The translations under genes were made by a program, and so were the position numbers. A stretch of 54,307 nucleotides of DNA, from assembly GCA_029213025.1 (NCBI GenBank), contig JARGOZ010000020.1:8080-62386 (forward strand), given 5' to 3'. Below, one piece after another: positions 16,981 to 24,237 of this stretch. Position 1 is the first letter of the stretch. Each line of letters begins with the position of its first letter. The notes beneath the pieces are model-generated. The model worked only from the letters and a program-made list of their open reading frames with translations, did no database searches and had not been told where the DNA came from. Source of the DNA: Verrucomicrobiales bacterium. Lineage in GTDB: Bacteria > Verrucomicrobiota > Verrucomicrobiia > Verrucomicrobiales > DEV007.

Positions 16981-17652
16981 CTACTGTTTGATTTTCAGGG
17001 ACCGATACCACTGCTGCAAATAAGCTTTCTGTCGCTCTTCTGTCACCGGGCGGTCAGGCGGAATTTTCAGCGCTTCGCGGTATTTTCTTTCTGCGAGTTC
17101 CGCCTCTCCCTTCGCCAGAGCCTGCGAACCGGACAGAGCGAGTTCGTCTGCCTTTTTTACCAGCGCTTGCCAGTCTGCATTGAGTGCCTGCTGTGGTTGC
17201 GCGGCTGTAGGCTCAGGCTTCGGTGGATGATTAATTCTCTGACCGGCCGGATCGACGATTGTAGGCGATATAAATATCAACACATGATTTTTGCTATCGA
17301 TTTTCCCGGAAATAGCAACCGCCTCCCCGTCAAGAATGGTGAGACTAAGCCAATCATCAGGAAGCAGACCTTTATTCTCACCGAGAAGTCGAAGAACCAG
17401 ACTCATATCGATAGTGCGTTCGTCCGCTCCCAGAACCGGATCCACGCCGATCCCTACTTCCTCTCCTGCGATCACAGCCCGTTGTCCGGATCGGGTAATA
17501 ACGGAAACCAGTTTTGTATCGATCACATCAGCCTGCTTTTCTATACTTCTGACTGCGTTTTGGAATTCCTGCGTCGTATATACCGCGGGTGCAGAAAATC
17601 TCTCGAGGCCTTTGCCTCTGCATTTTTTCCGCTTTCTGCTTTGCCTCGGCAA
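16981..17652 (-). CDS. Secretin-like C-terminal part of the M56/BlaR1 protein, separated by a frameshift
   Basis: The open frame is 223 codons, but its first ~25 residues are an artefact of the overlap with the M56 frame. From about VYTTQEFQNAVRSIEKQ it carries the secretin/GspD-like segment that normally continues M56 proteins of this type (DTKLVSVITRSGQRAVIAGEEVGI, HVLIFISPTIVDPAGQRI). A Lys/Glu/Ala-rich helical tail follows and ends QWYRSLKIKQ. Removing one A from the six-A run at 17623-17628 (minus-strand reading) joins this frame to the M56 protein without a stop. It should be read as the 3' end of the same gene, broken by a real or artefactual +1 shift. It is not a separately started gene. 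Confidence 0.7.
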   Translation of the reverse strand: MPRQSRKRKKCRGKGLERFSAPAVYTTQEFQNAVRSIEKQADVIDTKLVSVITRSGQRAVIAGEEVGIGVDPVLGADERTIDMSLVLRLLGENKGLLPDDWLSLTILDGEAVAISGKIDSKNHVLIFISPTIVDPAGQRINHPPKPEPTAAQPQQALNADWQALVKKADELALSGSQALAKGEAELAERKYREALKIPPDRPVTEERQKAYLQQWYRSLKIKQ

Positions 17653-19489
17653 CCTGCTTCTTTACTTCCTCGCCGGAAAGAAAATCTTTCATCGCTTCCT
17701 CATTGTTGAAGGTCCGGGACACTCCGGTCTGCGGATCGTAAGGGCGACCGGGAGCGAATCCCTGAAATGGATTTTCGGAGATAAATTGCCTTACCTCGAT
17801 GTGTATTAACTTTTCAAAACTCTGCCTGATCGAATCGATATAGGCGTCGACCAACTGCATTTGATCAGCTGTATTCCTTACGATCAAATGCGAAGTTCCG
17901 GGATTGTAGATAGCGGAAGTCCCTTCCGGAAAAGTAATGCCCGCTTCTGACAGGATTTTTTTGGCGCTATGCCTTTTCTTCAAAGGTGTGTCATCTCCAC
18001 CCGGGGCAAACGGATCACCTTCTGCTTGTGTGGACCGGGTAACAAATGTGGGTGGAACGGCATATACATTCGTATATATATCATTTTCATTAGCTTTCGG
18101 CAGCAAGGTGAAAATGTTCCCATCTACCTTATATGACAAGCCCGCCAGTCCTGCCGTAAACCAAAGAGCGGATTTCACGGGAACGTTTTGCAGCTTCAGC
18201 GTGATCTCCGTGCCTTTCAATTGCTCCCGGATTTCATCACTCAGAGAGATTGTAATCCCCTTCCCCGCCGGATCTCTTTTCCTGGCTTCGTCTTCCAGAA
18301 CTTTCAGTGCATCGCCTAACTTAGTTTTGGAAAACTCCACTTCCGGAAGTCTAATGTCTGTTACTTCATGCAACTGTTCCTCGGTTTTGTTCTCCTGTGC
18401 GACGGAGGGTGAGAATCCTATCGATAAACTGAGCAAAGCAACCACAACTACGGAAAAAGTCATAGCAGTGTGCGACCGTTTTTTAACTCGACCAAAACTG
18501 ACAATTCCGGAAATCCGTTTTTCCAGATTCGATCGTGCGGCATCAGCCATTCCCAGCAGGTTGGCAGCAAAAGGTGAACGGCTGTGCGCCATTTTTCGCG
18601 CCACTGTCAGAAGCGTATTGCCATAGTCCGACCTTTCCTCCGGACCCTGTAATTCCGCGAGCACCGCCGCATCAGTCGCCAGCTCGACGTCCTCAAGCGA
18701 ACTGCGATTCGCCCACCACGCCACCGGGTTAGGCCACTGAAGAATCAACGCGATTTTTAGAAACAAGCGGCTGACTACATCATGCCGTTTCAGGTGAATC
18801 AATTCATGCATATACACATGGCGATTCTCCTTTTCCGATAACGTATTGCGGAACCTTGGAGCGACCAGAATGACCGGGCGGAAAAATCCAGCCAGAGCCG
18901 GGCTTGTTATGCTGTCCGTTTCGATAAGGCGAACTTTACGATTGATACCTAACCGTTTCCGCACTTCCTCCAGGGTGCAATCTTGCAACTGTGTGCCTCT
19001 CCGAATACCGATTCGCACGACAGTCTCCCGGTAGACCAAAAGCAAGCTGAAAACGACCACGCCCAATCCCCAAATCCCGCCAATCCAAAGCAGAGCAACG
19101 TCACGGTCCGATAGATTCGCTGCCAGAATCTGTACGGGAATCTCTGCCTTGCTTGTAAACTTTGGCCCTGTTTCGACTTCAACCGGATCACCCACTTCCC
19201 TTAGTTCAACCTCCGGAAATAGAGATTTGCCGGGATTTTTCGAAATTGGCTCAGTGGGTAAAATTCCGCTCTCCATTCCGGACGGCAGAAAACGCCACAA
19301 ACTCGCCACGGAGGGAGGAGTAGCGGGAACCAGCAACCAAGCGGCGGCCACCAGACAAAGCGCATAAGACCACTTTGCCGGTATATATTTCTTTACCGCC
19401 AACCGCAGCACCAGAATTCCCGCAGCGACAAGTGTTGATCGTAATACCTGCCCGCCGGTTTGCTCTATTACATCAGTCAGTTCATTCAT
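17528..19489 (-). CDS. M56 family (BlaR1-like) membrane metallopeptidase with STN-like domain, frameshifted near 3' end
   Basis: 653 codons in this frame. Residues 15-155 and 230-260 include the BlaR1/MecR1-type transmembrane helices. The zinc motif HELIH is at 228-232 in VYMHELIHLKRHD. A further helix near 350-370 is followed by an extracytoplasmic region (about 385-470) resembling a secretin/TonB N-terminal (STN) fold: LGDALKVLEDEA, ITLKLQNVPVKSALWF, YKVDGNIFTLLPKA. The in-frame residues after about KAEK are not family-like and end early; the continuation lies in the frame covered by 16981-17652. As in BlaR1-BlaI, the protease probably senses an envelope signal and cleaves the repressor encoded just upstream (4-base overlap). 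Beta-lactam sensing is not implied: no penicillin-binding domain is seen. Confidence 0.85.
   Translation of the reverse strand: MNELTDVIEQTGGQVLRSTLVAAGILVLRLAVKKYIPAKWSYALCLVAAAWLLVPATPPSVASLWRFLPSGMESGILPTEPISKNPGKSLFPEVELREVGDPVEVETGPKFTSKAEIPVQILAANLSDRDVALLWIGGIWGLGVVVFSLLLVYRETVVRIGIRRGTQLQDCTLEEVRKRLGINRKVRLIETDSITSPALAGFFRPVILVAPRFRNTLSEKENRHVYMHELIHLKRHDVVSRLFLKIALILQWPNPVAWWANRSSLEDVELATDAAVLAELQGPEERSDYGNTLLTVARKMAHSRSPFAANLLGMADAARSNLEKRISGIVSFGRVKKRSHTAMTFSVVVVALLSLSIGFSPSVAQENKTEEQLHEVTDIRLPEVEFSKTKLGDALKVLEDEARKRDPAGKGITISLSDEIREQLKGTEITLKLQNVPVKSALWFTAGLAGLSYKVDGNIFTLLPKANENDIYTNVYAVPPTFVTRSTQAEGDPFAPGGDDTPLKKRHSAKKILSEAGITFPEGTSAIYNPGTSHLIVRNTADQMQLVDAYIDSIRQSFEKLIHIEVRQFISENPFQGFAPGRPYDPQTGVSRTFNNEEAMKDFLSGEEVKKQVAEAKQKAEKMQRQRPREIFCTRGIYDAGIPKRSQKYRKAG
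17623..17628 (-). other. Probable frameshift position in the M56 gene (A6 run on the coding strand)
   Basis: On the minus strand the codons are GAA AAA ATG; with five As they would be GAA AAA TGC, which connects the M56 frame to its secretin-like tail. The exact position is inferred, since any indel between about 17560 and 17640 would also restore the frame, but the homopolymer is the most likely place. Slippage-based expression of both frames is also conceivable. Confidence 0.55.
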
Positions 19490-19872
19490 CCGTTGTCCTC
19501 CTTTTTGCGATCGAGAATTTCCTGCAGGCGATCAATTTCCTCCCCGCTCAGATCCGCGTCTTCGATCAGTGAAACCATCATTGGTGCAGTCGCTCCGCGG
19601 AATACCCGGCGCAACAAATCGCGGCACTGGTCTTTCAGACAATCTTTCTGATCCACCTTTGCCGAGTAAAGATTGGTGCGGCCTACTTTGCGGATCGAAA
19701 CCACATCTTTGGCCGTCAATCTGGAAAGATACGTATTAATTGTCTTCGGATTACGCGATTGACCTTCGGATAGATTTTCAATAATTTCCGAGAGCCCCAG
19801 CGGTTCGGCGGCATCCCACAGCACCACCATCACCTCCCATTCTGCATTCGATATTTTCGGATTCGCTGCCAT
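19486..19872 (-). CDS. BlaI/MecI/CopY family transcriptional repressor
   Basis: 128 residues. The N-terminal winged helix (about 5-75) has ISNAEWEVMVVLWDAAEPLGLSEII and NPKTINTYLSRLTAKDVV, typical of BlaI/MecI. The C-terminal helical part (DLLRRVFRGATAPMMVSLIED) is the dimerisation region cleaved in BlaI homologues. It overlaps the M56 protease gene by four bases, forming the classic repressor-protease pair. A palindromic TACA-TGTA operator lies two bases upstream of the ATG, which supports autoregulation of the pair. Confidence 0.93.
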   Translation of the reverse strand: MAANPKISNAEWEVMVVLWDAAEPLGLSEIIENLSEGQSRNPKTINTYLSRLTAKDVVSIRKVGRTNLYSAKVDQKDCLKDQCRDLLRRVFRGATAPMMVSLIEDADLSGEEIDRLQEILDRKKEDNG

Positions 19873-19874
19873 AA

Positions 19875-19888
19875 CCTACAGTTGTAGG
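19875..19888. promoter_or_regulatory. BlaI-type operator
   Basis: CCTACAGTTGTAGG is a palindrome of CCTACA and TGTAGG around a 2-base centre and matches the TACA-N2-TGTA core bound by BlaI/MecI repressors. It sits immediately before the repressor ATG (19872, minus strand), probably overlapping the transcription start. A weaker TACACATGTC half-match at 19897-19906 may be a second site. Confidence 0.75.
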
Positions 19889-19906
19889 AATATGATTACA
19901 CATGTC

Positions 19907-20418
19907 GGATATAACGGCAAGAAAAAAAGTGGGACTGTACCAATGTGCGCGTTGCCTTATAAAAAAGACACCGAAGCGGGTAATGAACCCAATTGCTGCT
20001 GCGGTGAGAATTCCAAAAAAGGTTCACCGATTGTTTTTTGGCGGATGGGAACAGCTCCTGGCTAGCTGTTACGGCATTTCAAAGGCGGTAATCGAACCAG
20101 GCAGGGGTGGGGAGAAATTTTCTTCTAATAAAATCTAAAAGTGATGAATAAGGGCAGACCGGGTCCGTCAACCCCTTACCTGCAGGAGCTGCGGGAACCG
20201 AAAATCAATTACAAAAATCATTACATTATGGATACCACGCATCTCAATCGTATTTACTTCTCCTCTGCCTCCAAATTGAACCGAACCTCAACCAAATAGA
20301 CTGAACGGAAAAGCACAAACTGTGCGATTCCATAAATATAAAATCGACTCATTTCCGGGATCGCATGACATCGCAAATGCAGCGACTTTCTGAATAGAGC
20401 CAACAAATAGAACGCCTT
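19907..20418. other. Intergenic stretch without a supported gene
   Basis: About 500 AT-rich bases between the blaI-type operator and the next gene. Two short open frames occur: one beginning at 19902 (78 codons, Lys/Arg-rich, no family likeness) and one at 20144-20299 (51 codons). Neither has a convincing ribosome binding site or a recognisable product. It presumably holds the promoter of the 20419 gene. Confidence 0.5.
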
Positions 20419-21075
20419 ATGATCCGTAAATCAGCTTCTCTTCTCACGCTTGGTATTATCATCCTCGCTTTTACATCCAGTGCCCAGTCACAAACTGTGC
20501 GCCATTACAAAAATGCTCTCAGTGACAATACCCGTGTCTCAATCAAGTGGAATAACATCAACGGTCTTGGTGATGTATCCGGCACCTGGCATTTCGCAGG
20601 TGGGGATTTGAGCTTCACAGGAAAAAACTCCCGCCCCGGGTATCTCTCTATCCGCTTTGCCAACGGAGCAACCCAGCATCTACACAATCAGAAAACCCAC
20701 CACGGTTTCGGGTGGACAGATAATGACAGCGTTTTTCTCATAGCCGATGACACATTCAAGGCGGTGAAAGCCAGTAATATGGTGACCCGGCATTATACGG
20801 CAAGCTATAACAACGGGGAGGGATTCGGCTCTGGCACCATTCATTGGCATAATATCAATGGTAACGGTCGTATCGAAGGCTCCCTAACCACATCCTCGAA
20901 AAGAACCACATTCGCCGGTCAAAACGGAGTGTCCGGTCAGCTCACCTTCTCTGATGCTGTCGGCAATCACTATATACTAAATAAATCAACCGACCACCGG
21001 GGCAAGGTTGTTTGGACTGGACAGATCGTAAGTGGACCCAGTAAATCGGTCTTAGTGACCCTGACGGCACTATAA
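20419..21075 (+). CDS. Exported protein with two copies of an internally duplicated domain
   Basis: 218 residues; signal peptide about 1-24 (cleavage near SSAQS). The mature protein is two diverged repeats: about 26-118 starting TVRHYKNALSDNTRV and about 120-212 starting VTRHYTASYNNGEG. Both contain an [I/W]xWxNINGxG block, F[A/T]G(K/Q)N, and a later H...GxxxW segment. The Trp/Asn/Gly-rich, beta-predicted repeats could form a small barrel or lectin-like module, but I do not recognise the family. A good intrinsic terminator follows at 21112. Probably a single-gene transcript. Confidence 0.7.
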   Translation: MIRKSASLLTLGIIILAFTSSAQSQTVRHYKNALSDNTRVSIKWNNINGLGDVSGTWHFAGGDLSFTGKNSRPGYLSIRFANGATQHLHNQKTHHGFGWTDNDSVFLIADDTFKAVKASNMVTRHYTASYNNGEGFGSGTIHWHNINGNGRIEGSLTTSSKRTTFAGQNGVSGQLTFSDAVGNHYILNKSTDHRGKVVWTGQIVSGPSKSVLVTLTAL

Positions 21076-21111
21076 TCCGAAGCGGGTCGAAAATCAGCAC
21101 CAGGTGCCTGG

Positions 21112-21142
21112 CCGGGATGTCTCTTGATATCCCGGTTTTTTT
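21112..21142 (+). terminator. Rho-independent terminator of the duplicated-domain protein gene
   Basis: CCGGGAT at 21112-21118 pairs with ATCCCGG at 21129-21135, followed by seven Ts (21136-21142). Confidence 0.88.
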
Positions 21143-21196
21143 GTTGCGAACAGGAGTGTCCGCATCACGCTTCCGGCCAAATGTTAGCGGCATTCG

Positions 21197-21257
21197 ACTG
21201 TACCCTGTTGAATCCAGGATTGTACACTATTGAATCGGAAGTTGTAGCCTGCATCGT
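21197..21257. repeat. 22-bp-period intergenic repeat, site 3 (one good, one diverged, one decayed unit)
   Basis: Unit 1, ACTGTACCCTGTTGAAT, is at 21197-21213; after the spacer CCAGG, unit 2, ATTGTACACTATTGAAT, is at 21219-21235. A further 22 bases on, 21241-21257 keeps 11 of 17 positions and may be a decayed third unit. Confidence 0.88.
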
Positions 21258-21327
21258 TTGGAGAAATCATAATTTCACGAATTCTCTTGAAATAGCGATT
21301 ACCTGTAGGTAACGGTTTAGTCGCAAC

Positions 21328-21624
21328 ATGACGAGTAACTTACAATCGGTTTCAGCTCTGGTGCCGGCGGTAGCTGCCTTTTGCGTAGCTTTCCTTGTCA
21401 GAGACGTCGAGGCAAACCGGGGTGTTTGGTTTCTGCTCGTGGTAGGTCTGTTGGTTTTCGGCGGAGCTGTGGCGGCTTCCTGCGTTACCGGGCGGATTTT
21501 GATGCGTCGGCCGGATCGGAGTTCCTTGTTTGTGGGCGTGCTCTTTGCAGCGATTTTGGTTGCCTACGTGACGACTTTTTTCTTTACTGGAAAACTCCTC
21601 TCCTACCTGGGCGTTTTGCATTGA
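21328..21624 (+). CDS. Small membrane protein (three transmembrane helices)
   Basis: 98 residues with three hydrophobic helices (about 10-25, 33-55, 66-90) and a short basic loop GRILMRRPDRSS. It shares its layout and the block S[L/G]F-x(2)-G-x(6)-V-x-YV with the next gene, so the two look like tandem paralogues. No family is recognised. It opens a tightly spaced run of genes (4-base gap to the next) ending with a radical SAM enzyme and an Lgt-like protein, so a role at the membrane in the same process is plausible. Confidence 0.7.
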   Translation: MTSNLQSVSALVPAVAAFCVAFLVRDVEANRGVWFLLVVGLLVFGGAVAASCVTGRILMRRPDRSSLFVGVLFAAILVAYVTTFFFTGKLLSYLGVLH

Positions 21625-21628
21625 TACT

Positions 21629-21913
21629 ATGAAAAAGACACTGATCGCTTTGATACCGGCGCTGGTTGTGCAGATCTCGCTGTTTCTTGTGCCGGATTCT
21701 CTCGGTAGTAAACCGGCCACTCTCTGGGTGGCGATTGCCATCCTGGTTGCGGGCGGGGTTCTGTCTGGAAAATATGTATTCGATTATCTGAAGAAAGTGA
21801 AGCCGGACAAAAGCGGTTTTTTCTATGGATTTATCGCCACTCTGGTCTGTGTCGGATATGTAGTGGCGTTTTTATTTAACGGTTGCCACCAGGCTGTTTA
21901 CCGCGGCTTCTAG
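21629..21913 (+). CDS. Small membrane protein, paralogue of the preceding gene
   Basis: 94 residues; three hydrophobic helices (about 5-22, 30-50, 63-85), with a basic loop KKVKPDKSGF before the last helix matching the position of RRPDRSSLF in its neighbour. The C-terminus ends NGCHQAVYRGF. Unknown function. Its stop is six bases before the ATG chosen for the radical SAM gene, indicating co-transcription. Confidence 0.7.
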   Translation: MKKTLIALIPALVVQISLFLVPDSLGSKPATLWVAIAILVAGGVLSGKYVFDYLKKVKPDKSGFFYGFIATLVCVGYVVAFLFNGCHQAVYRGF

Positions 21914-21919
21914 TTGGGT

Positions 21920-23290
21920 ATGGAAGCGGTCGGAACGACTCTGAAGTCAACTACCAGTATCTGTCCTGTGTGCCGGGATTCGGTACCGGCCCGGGTCGTA
22001 TCGGTGGCGGAGAGCGGCAAGGAAAAGATATATCTTTGTAAAAGCTGTCCGAAACACGGTGCGTCGGAGACGTTGATCAGTTCGGACGCCCGGTTCTATT
22101 ATCTTTCCAAAGGGGCGGGGGAGTCTTCATGTGGGGCTGGCTGTGGTTGCGCGGCTCCTGCAGCGGGTGACCGGATCGGTTTCCTTGGGCGAAATGCGAC
22201 GATCCAGCTGCCGCCGAAAGACCGTGATCCTTTTGATACTCTGTCAACCTGTCTCGCACTGATCGAAATTGTCGATTCCTGCAATCTGGCCTGTCCAACC
22301 TGTTTCGCAGATTCGCCGGTGGGAACGGGCGATAAGATCCGGTGTTATCCGCTGGAGGATATCACTGAGCGAATTCAGGGCGTGATTGACCGCAAGGGAG
22401 AGATCGAGATTCTGCAGCTCTCGGGCGGCGAACCGACACTTCATCCTGATTTTTTCAAACTGCTGAAATGGTGCCACCAAAATCCGGGAATCGACTATGT
22501 GCTGGTCAACTCGAACGGAGTGCGCCTCGCGAAGGAGCCGGCTTTCGGCGCAGCGCTGAAGGAGCATATGGATTACGGCCACTTTCAGTTCTATCTCCAG
22601 TTCGACGGGCCGGGGCAGGGCGGCGGCGAAATCCTGCGGGGTGGTGATCTGCGCGAGTTAAAAAAGAAAGCAGTCGAGCGGGCCGGGGAGTTGGGCATTC
22701 CGCTCACTCTCGCGATGACGGTGATTCCGGAAAATCTCGATCAACTTTGGGATACGGTAGCTTTGGGCCTCGGGTATGATCACTGTCGCGGGGTCAGTTT
22801 TCAGCCCATGTTCGGCACCGGGCGGGCGAATGTGGCCGGCTCGCTGAATACGGCGGATATCATACTCGGCCTGGTGGAGCAGGCGGCGGGGAAAGTTTCG
22901 TTTGATGATTTTACTCCTCTGCCGTGTGGTGATCCAAATTGTGCGACGATCGGTTACCTGCTGAAAATGGACGGCGAAGTTCGCTCGATCAGTGATTTTG
23001 TCGACTTTCAAACACTGCAGGGATTTATCGGCGACCGGGTTCGCTACCGGTTGGAAGATCTCGAACAGTGCGGTTGCGAATCGGAACCGCTCGGCGCTCT
23101 GCTGCATGAGCTGGAAATGGATGAAAGCTCTACCTTTCGCCTTTTCATCAAGCCGTTTATGGATGCCGATCATTGGGATCAGGACCGGATTGATCGCTGT
23201 TGCACCCATGTGATTCGTCCGGACGGAGCTCTCGATTCCTTTTGCCGCTACTATTTGAATGGAGGCGCAGCGGTTTATCAGCGGGGATGA
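21920..23290 (+). CDS. Radical SAM protein resembling tetraether-lipid synthase (Tes) family
   Basis: 456 residues from ATG 21920; a TTG six bases upstream is an alternative. An N-terminal zinc-ribbon-like region has two CxxC pairs (ICPVC near 16-20, KSCPKHG near 42-48) and the SDARFYYL segment. A Cys cluster (CGAGCGC) follows near 71-77. The radical SAM motif CNLACPTC (Cys about 121, 125, 128) is followed by LQLSGGEPTLHPDF and VNSNGVRLA. This combination of N-terminal CPxC / CPxHG and CNLxCPxC is that of archaeal tetraether lipid synthases and their bacterial relatives, which join lipid chains by C-C bonds. The C-terminus adds more cysteines (CGDPNC, CGCES, CC) that may bind another cluster. 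The next gene overlaps by ATGA and belongs to a lipid-handling family. Confidence 0.8.
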   Translation: MEAVGTTLKSTTSICPVCRDSVPARVVSVAESGKEKIYLCKSCPKHGASETLISSDARFYYLSKGAGESSCGAGCGCAAPAAGDRIGFLGRNATIQLPPKDRDPFDTLSTCLALIEIVDSCNLACPTCFADSPVGTGDKIRCYPLEDITERIQGVIDRKGEIEILQLSGGEPTLHPDFFKLLKWCHQNPGIDYVLVNSNGVRLAKEPAFGAALKEHMDYGHFQFYLQFDGPGQGGGEILRGGDLRELKKKAVERAGELGIPLTLAMTVIPENLDQLWDTVALGLGYDHCRGVSFQPMFGTGRANVAGSLNTADIILGLVEQAAGKVSFDDFTPLPCGDPNCATIGYLLKMDGEVRSISDFVDFQTLQGFIGDRVRYRLEDLEQCGCESEPLGALLHELEMDESSTFRLFIKPFMDADHWDQDRIDRCCTHVIRPDGALDSFCRYYLNGGAAVYQRG

Positions 23291-24003
23291 ATTTCGTCAA
23301 AGCCGAACCGAGTCTCTACGGCCTGATTATGCTGGTGGGTATACTGGCCGGGGCGATCCTGTGGCATAGGCGCTGGAAAAACAGCGACCCGACACTTTTT
23401 GGTATATTTATCGGCGGAATGCTCGGTGCTTTCATTGGCGCAAAGGCTGTCTACTTCCTGGCCGAGGGTTGGATGAAGATAGGTGAACCGGATTTTTGGA
23501 TTCAGCTCGGTTTTGGCAAAACGATTATCGGTGCGTTGCTGGGTGGCTATGGCGGGGTGGAGTTTACGAAATCGCTGATCGGCTATCGCAAACCGACCGG
23601 TGACTGGTTTGCCTTCATGGTTCCTCTGGCGATTGCCTTTGGCCGGGTCGGTTGTTTGCAACATGGCTGTTGCCTCGGGAAAGCGTGTCCGCCGGATACG
23701 TGGTATGCCATGAGTGCGCGGTGGCCCGCTGCGGCAGTGGAATTACTTTTTAATCTGCTGGCTCTCGCCGTGCTGTTTCAGCTGCGGAAATTCCCGTCTT
23801 TGAGTGGTCAGCTTTTTCATATTTATCTGATCGCTTACGGGCTGTTCCGCTTTGTTCACGAATTTGCGCGAGACACGCCTAAATGGATCGGGGCAACGTT
23901 TTCCGGCTATCAGGTCGCCGCGCTTTTGCTGACAGGGCTGGCGGTTTGGCGATTTGATGTTCGTAGAAAATCCCGGCAAACGGGCTATTCTCCTGCACGA
24001 TGA
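23287..24003 (+). CDS. Prolipoprotein diacylglyceryl transferase (Lgt)-like membrane protein
   Basis: 238 residues from ATG 23287, which overlaps the radical SAM stop (ATGA). About seven hydrophobic helices. The Lgt-like core block is FGRVGCLQHGCCLGKACPP near 118-136, a Cys-rich version of the GRxGN motif found in divergent Lgt homologues, and YGLFRFVHEFAR near 196-207 fits the C-terminal arginine motif. It is shorter than canonical Lgt (~270-290) and sits beside a Tes-like radical SAM enzyme, so it may transfer or bind a phospholipid-derived group in a specialised pathway instead of serving as the housekeeping lgt. That role is inference. Confidence 0.75.
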   Translation: MNFVKAEPSLYGLIMLVGILAGAILWHRRWKNSDPTLFGIFIGGMLGAFIGAKAVYFLAEGWMKIGEPDFWIQLGFGKTIIGALLGGYGGVEFTKSLIGYRKPTGDWFAFMVPLAIAFGRVGCLQHGCCLGKACPPDTWYAMSARWPAAAVELLFNLLALAVLFQLRKFPSLSGQLFHIYLIAYGLFRFVHEFARDTPKWIGATFSGYQVAALLLTGLAVWRFDVRRKSRQTGYSPAR

Positions 24004-24233
24004 ATACTGTGCCCGGCCCCGTTGCCCGACATTTCCGCTGATCCGTTTTCGAAACGCATGGCGATCGGCTCCGCCATCTTTGGCATCGGTTGGGGACGGG
24101 CTTAGCTAGCGGGTTTTGTCCGGGCCCGGCCGTGGCGAACCTTGCTGCAGTGCGAACTGAGGTACTTGTGTCCGTGCCTCTCATGCTGGCGGGAATGTTT
24201 CTTGCCCGGCGGTTTTGCGGGGCCGATAGGTGA
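24004..24233 (+). pseudogene. Remnant of a DUF6691/YedE-like transporter gene (5' truncated, frameshifted)
   Basis: Translation right after the Lgt-like stop gives PLPDISADPFSKRMAIGS followed by AIFGIGWG. One base later the frame changes and continues as GLASGFCPGPAVANLAAV, then LVSVPLMLAGMFLARR, ending at TGA 24231-24233. Together these match the C-terminal half of DUF6691 (YeeE/YedE-type) membrane proteins, with the GxGWGxAGxCPGP signature. The first half of the family is missing and no start codon is available. Adding one G to the G4 run at 24092-24095 restores the frame. Its position wedged between two intact lipid-type genes suggests a recombination or deletion scar. Confidence 0.7.
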
Positions 24234-24237
24234 CGGG

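Noticed and set aside
19902..20138. 78-codon frame after the BlaI operator
   Set aside because: No ribosome binding site, low-complexity basic translation, and it begins within the repressor control region.
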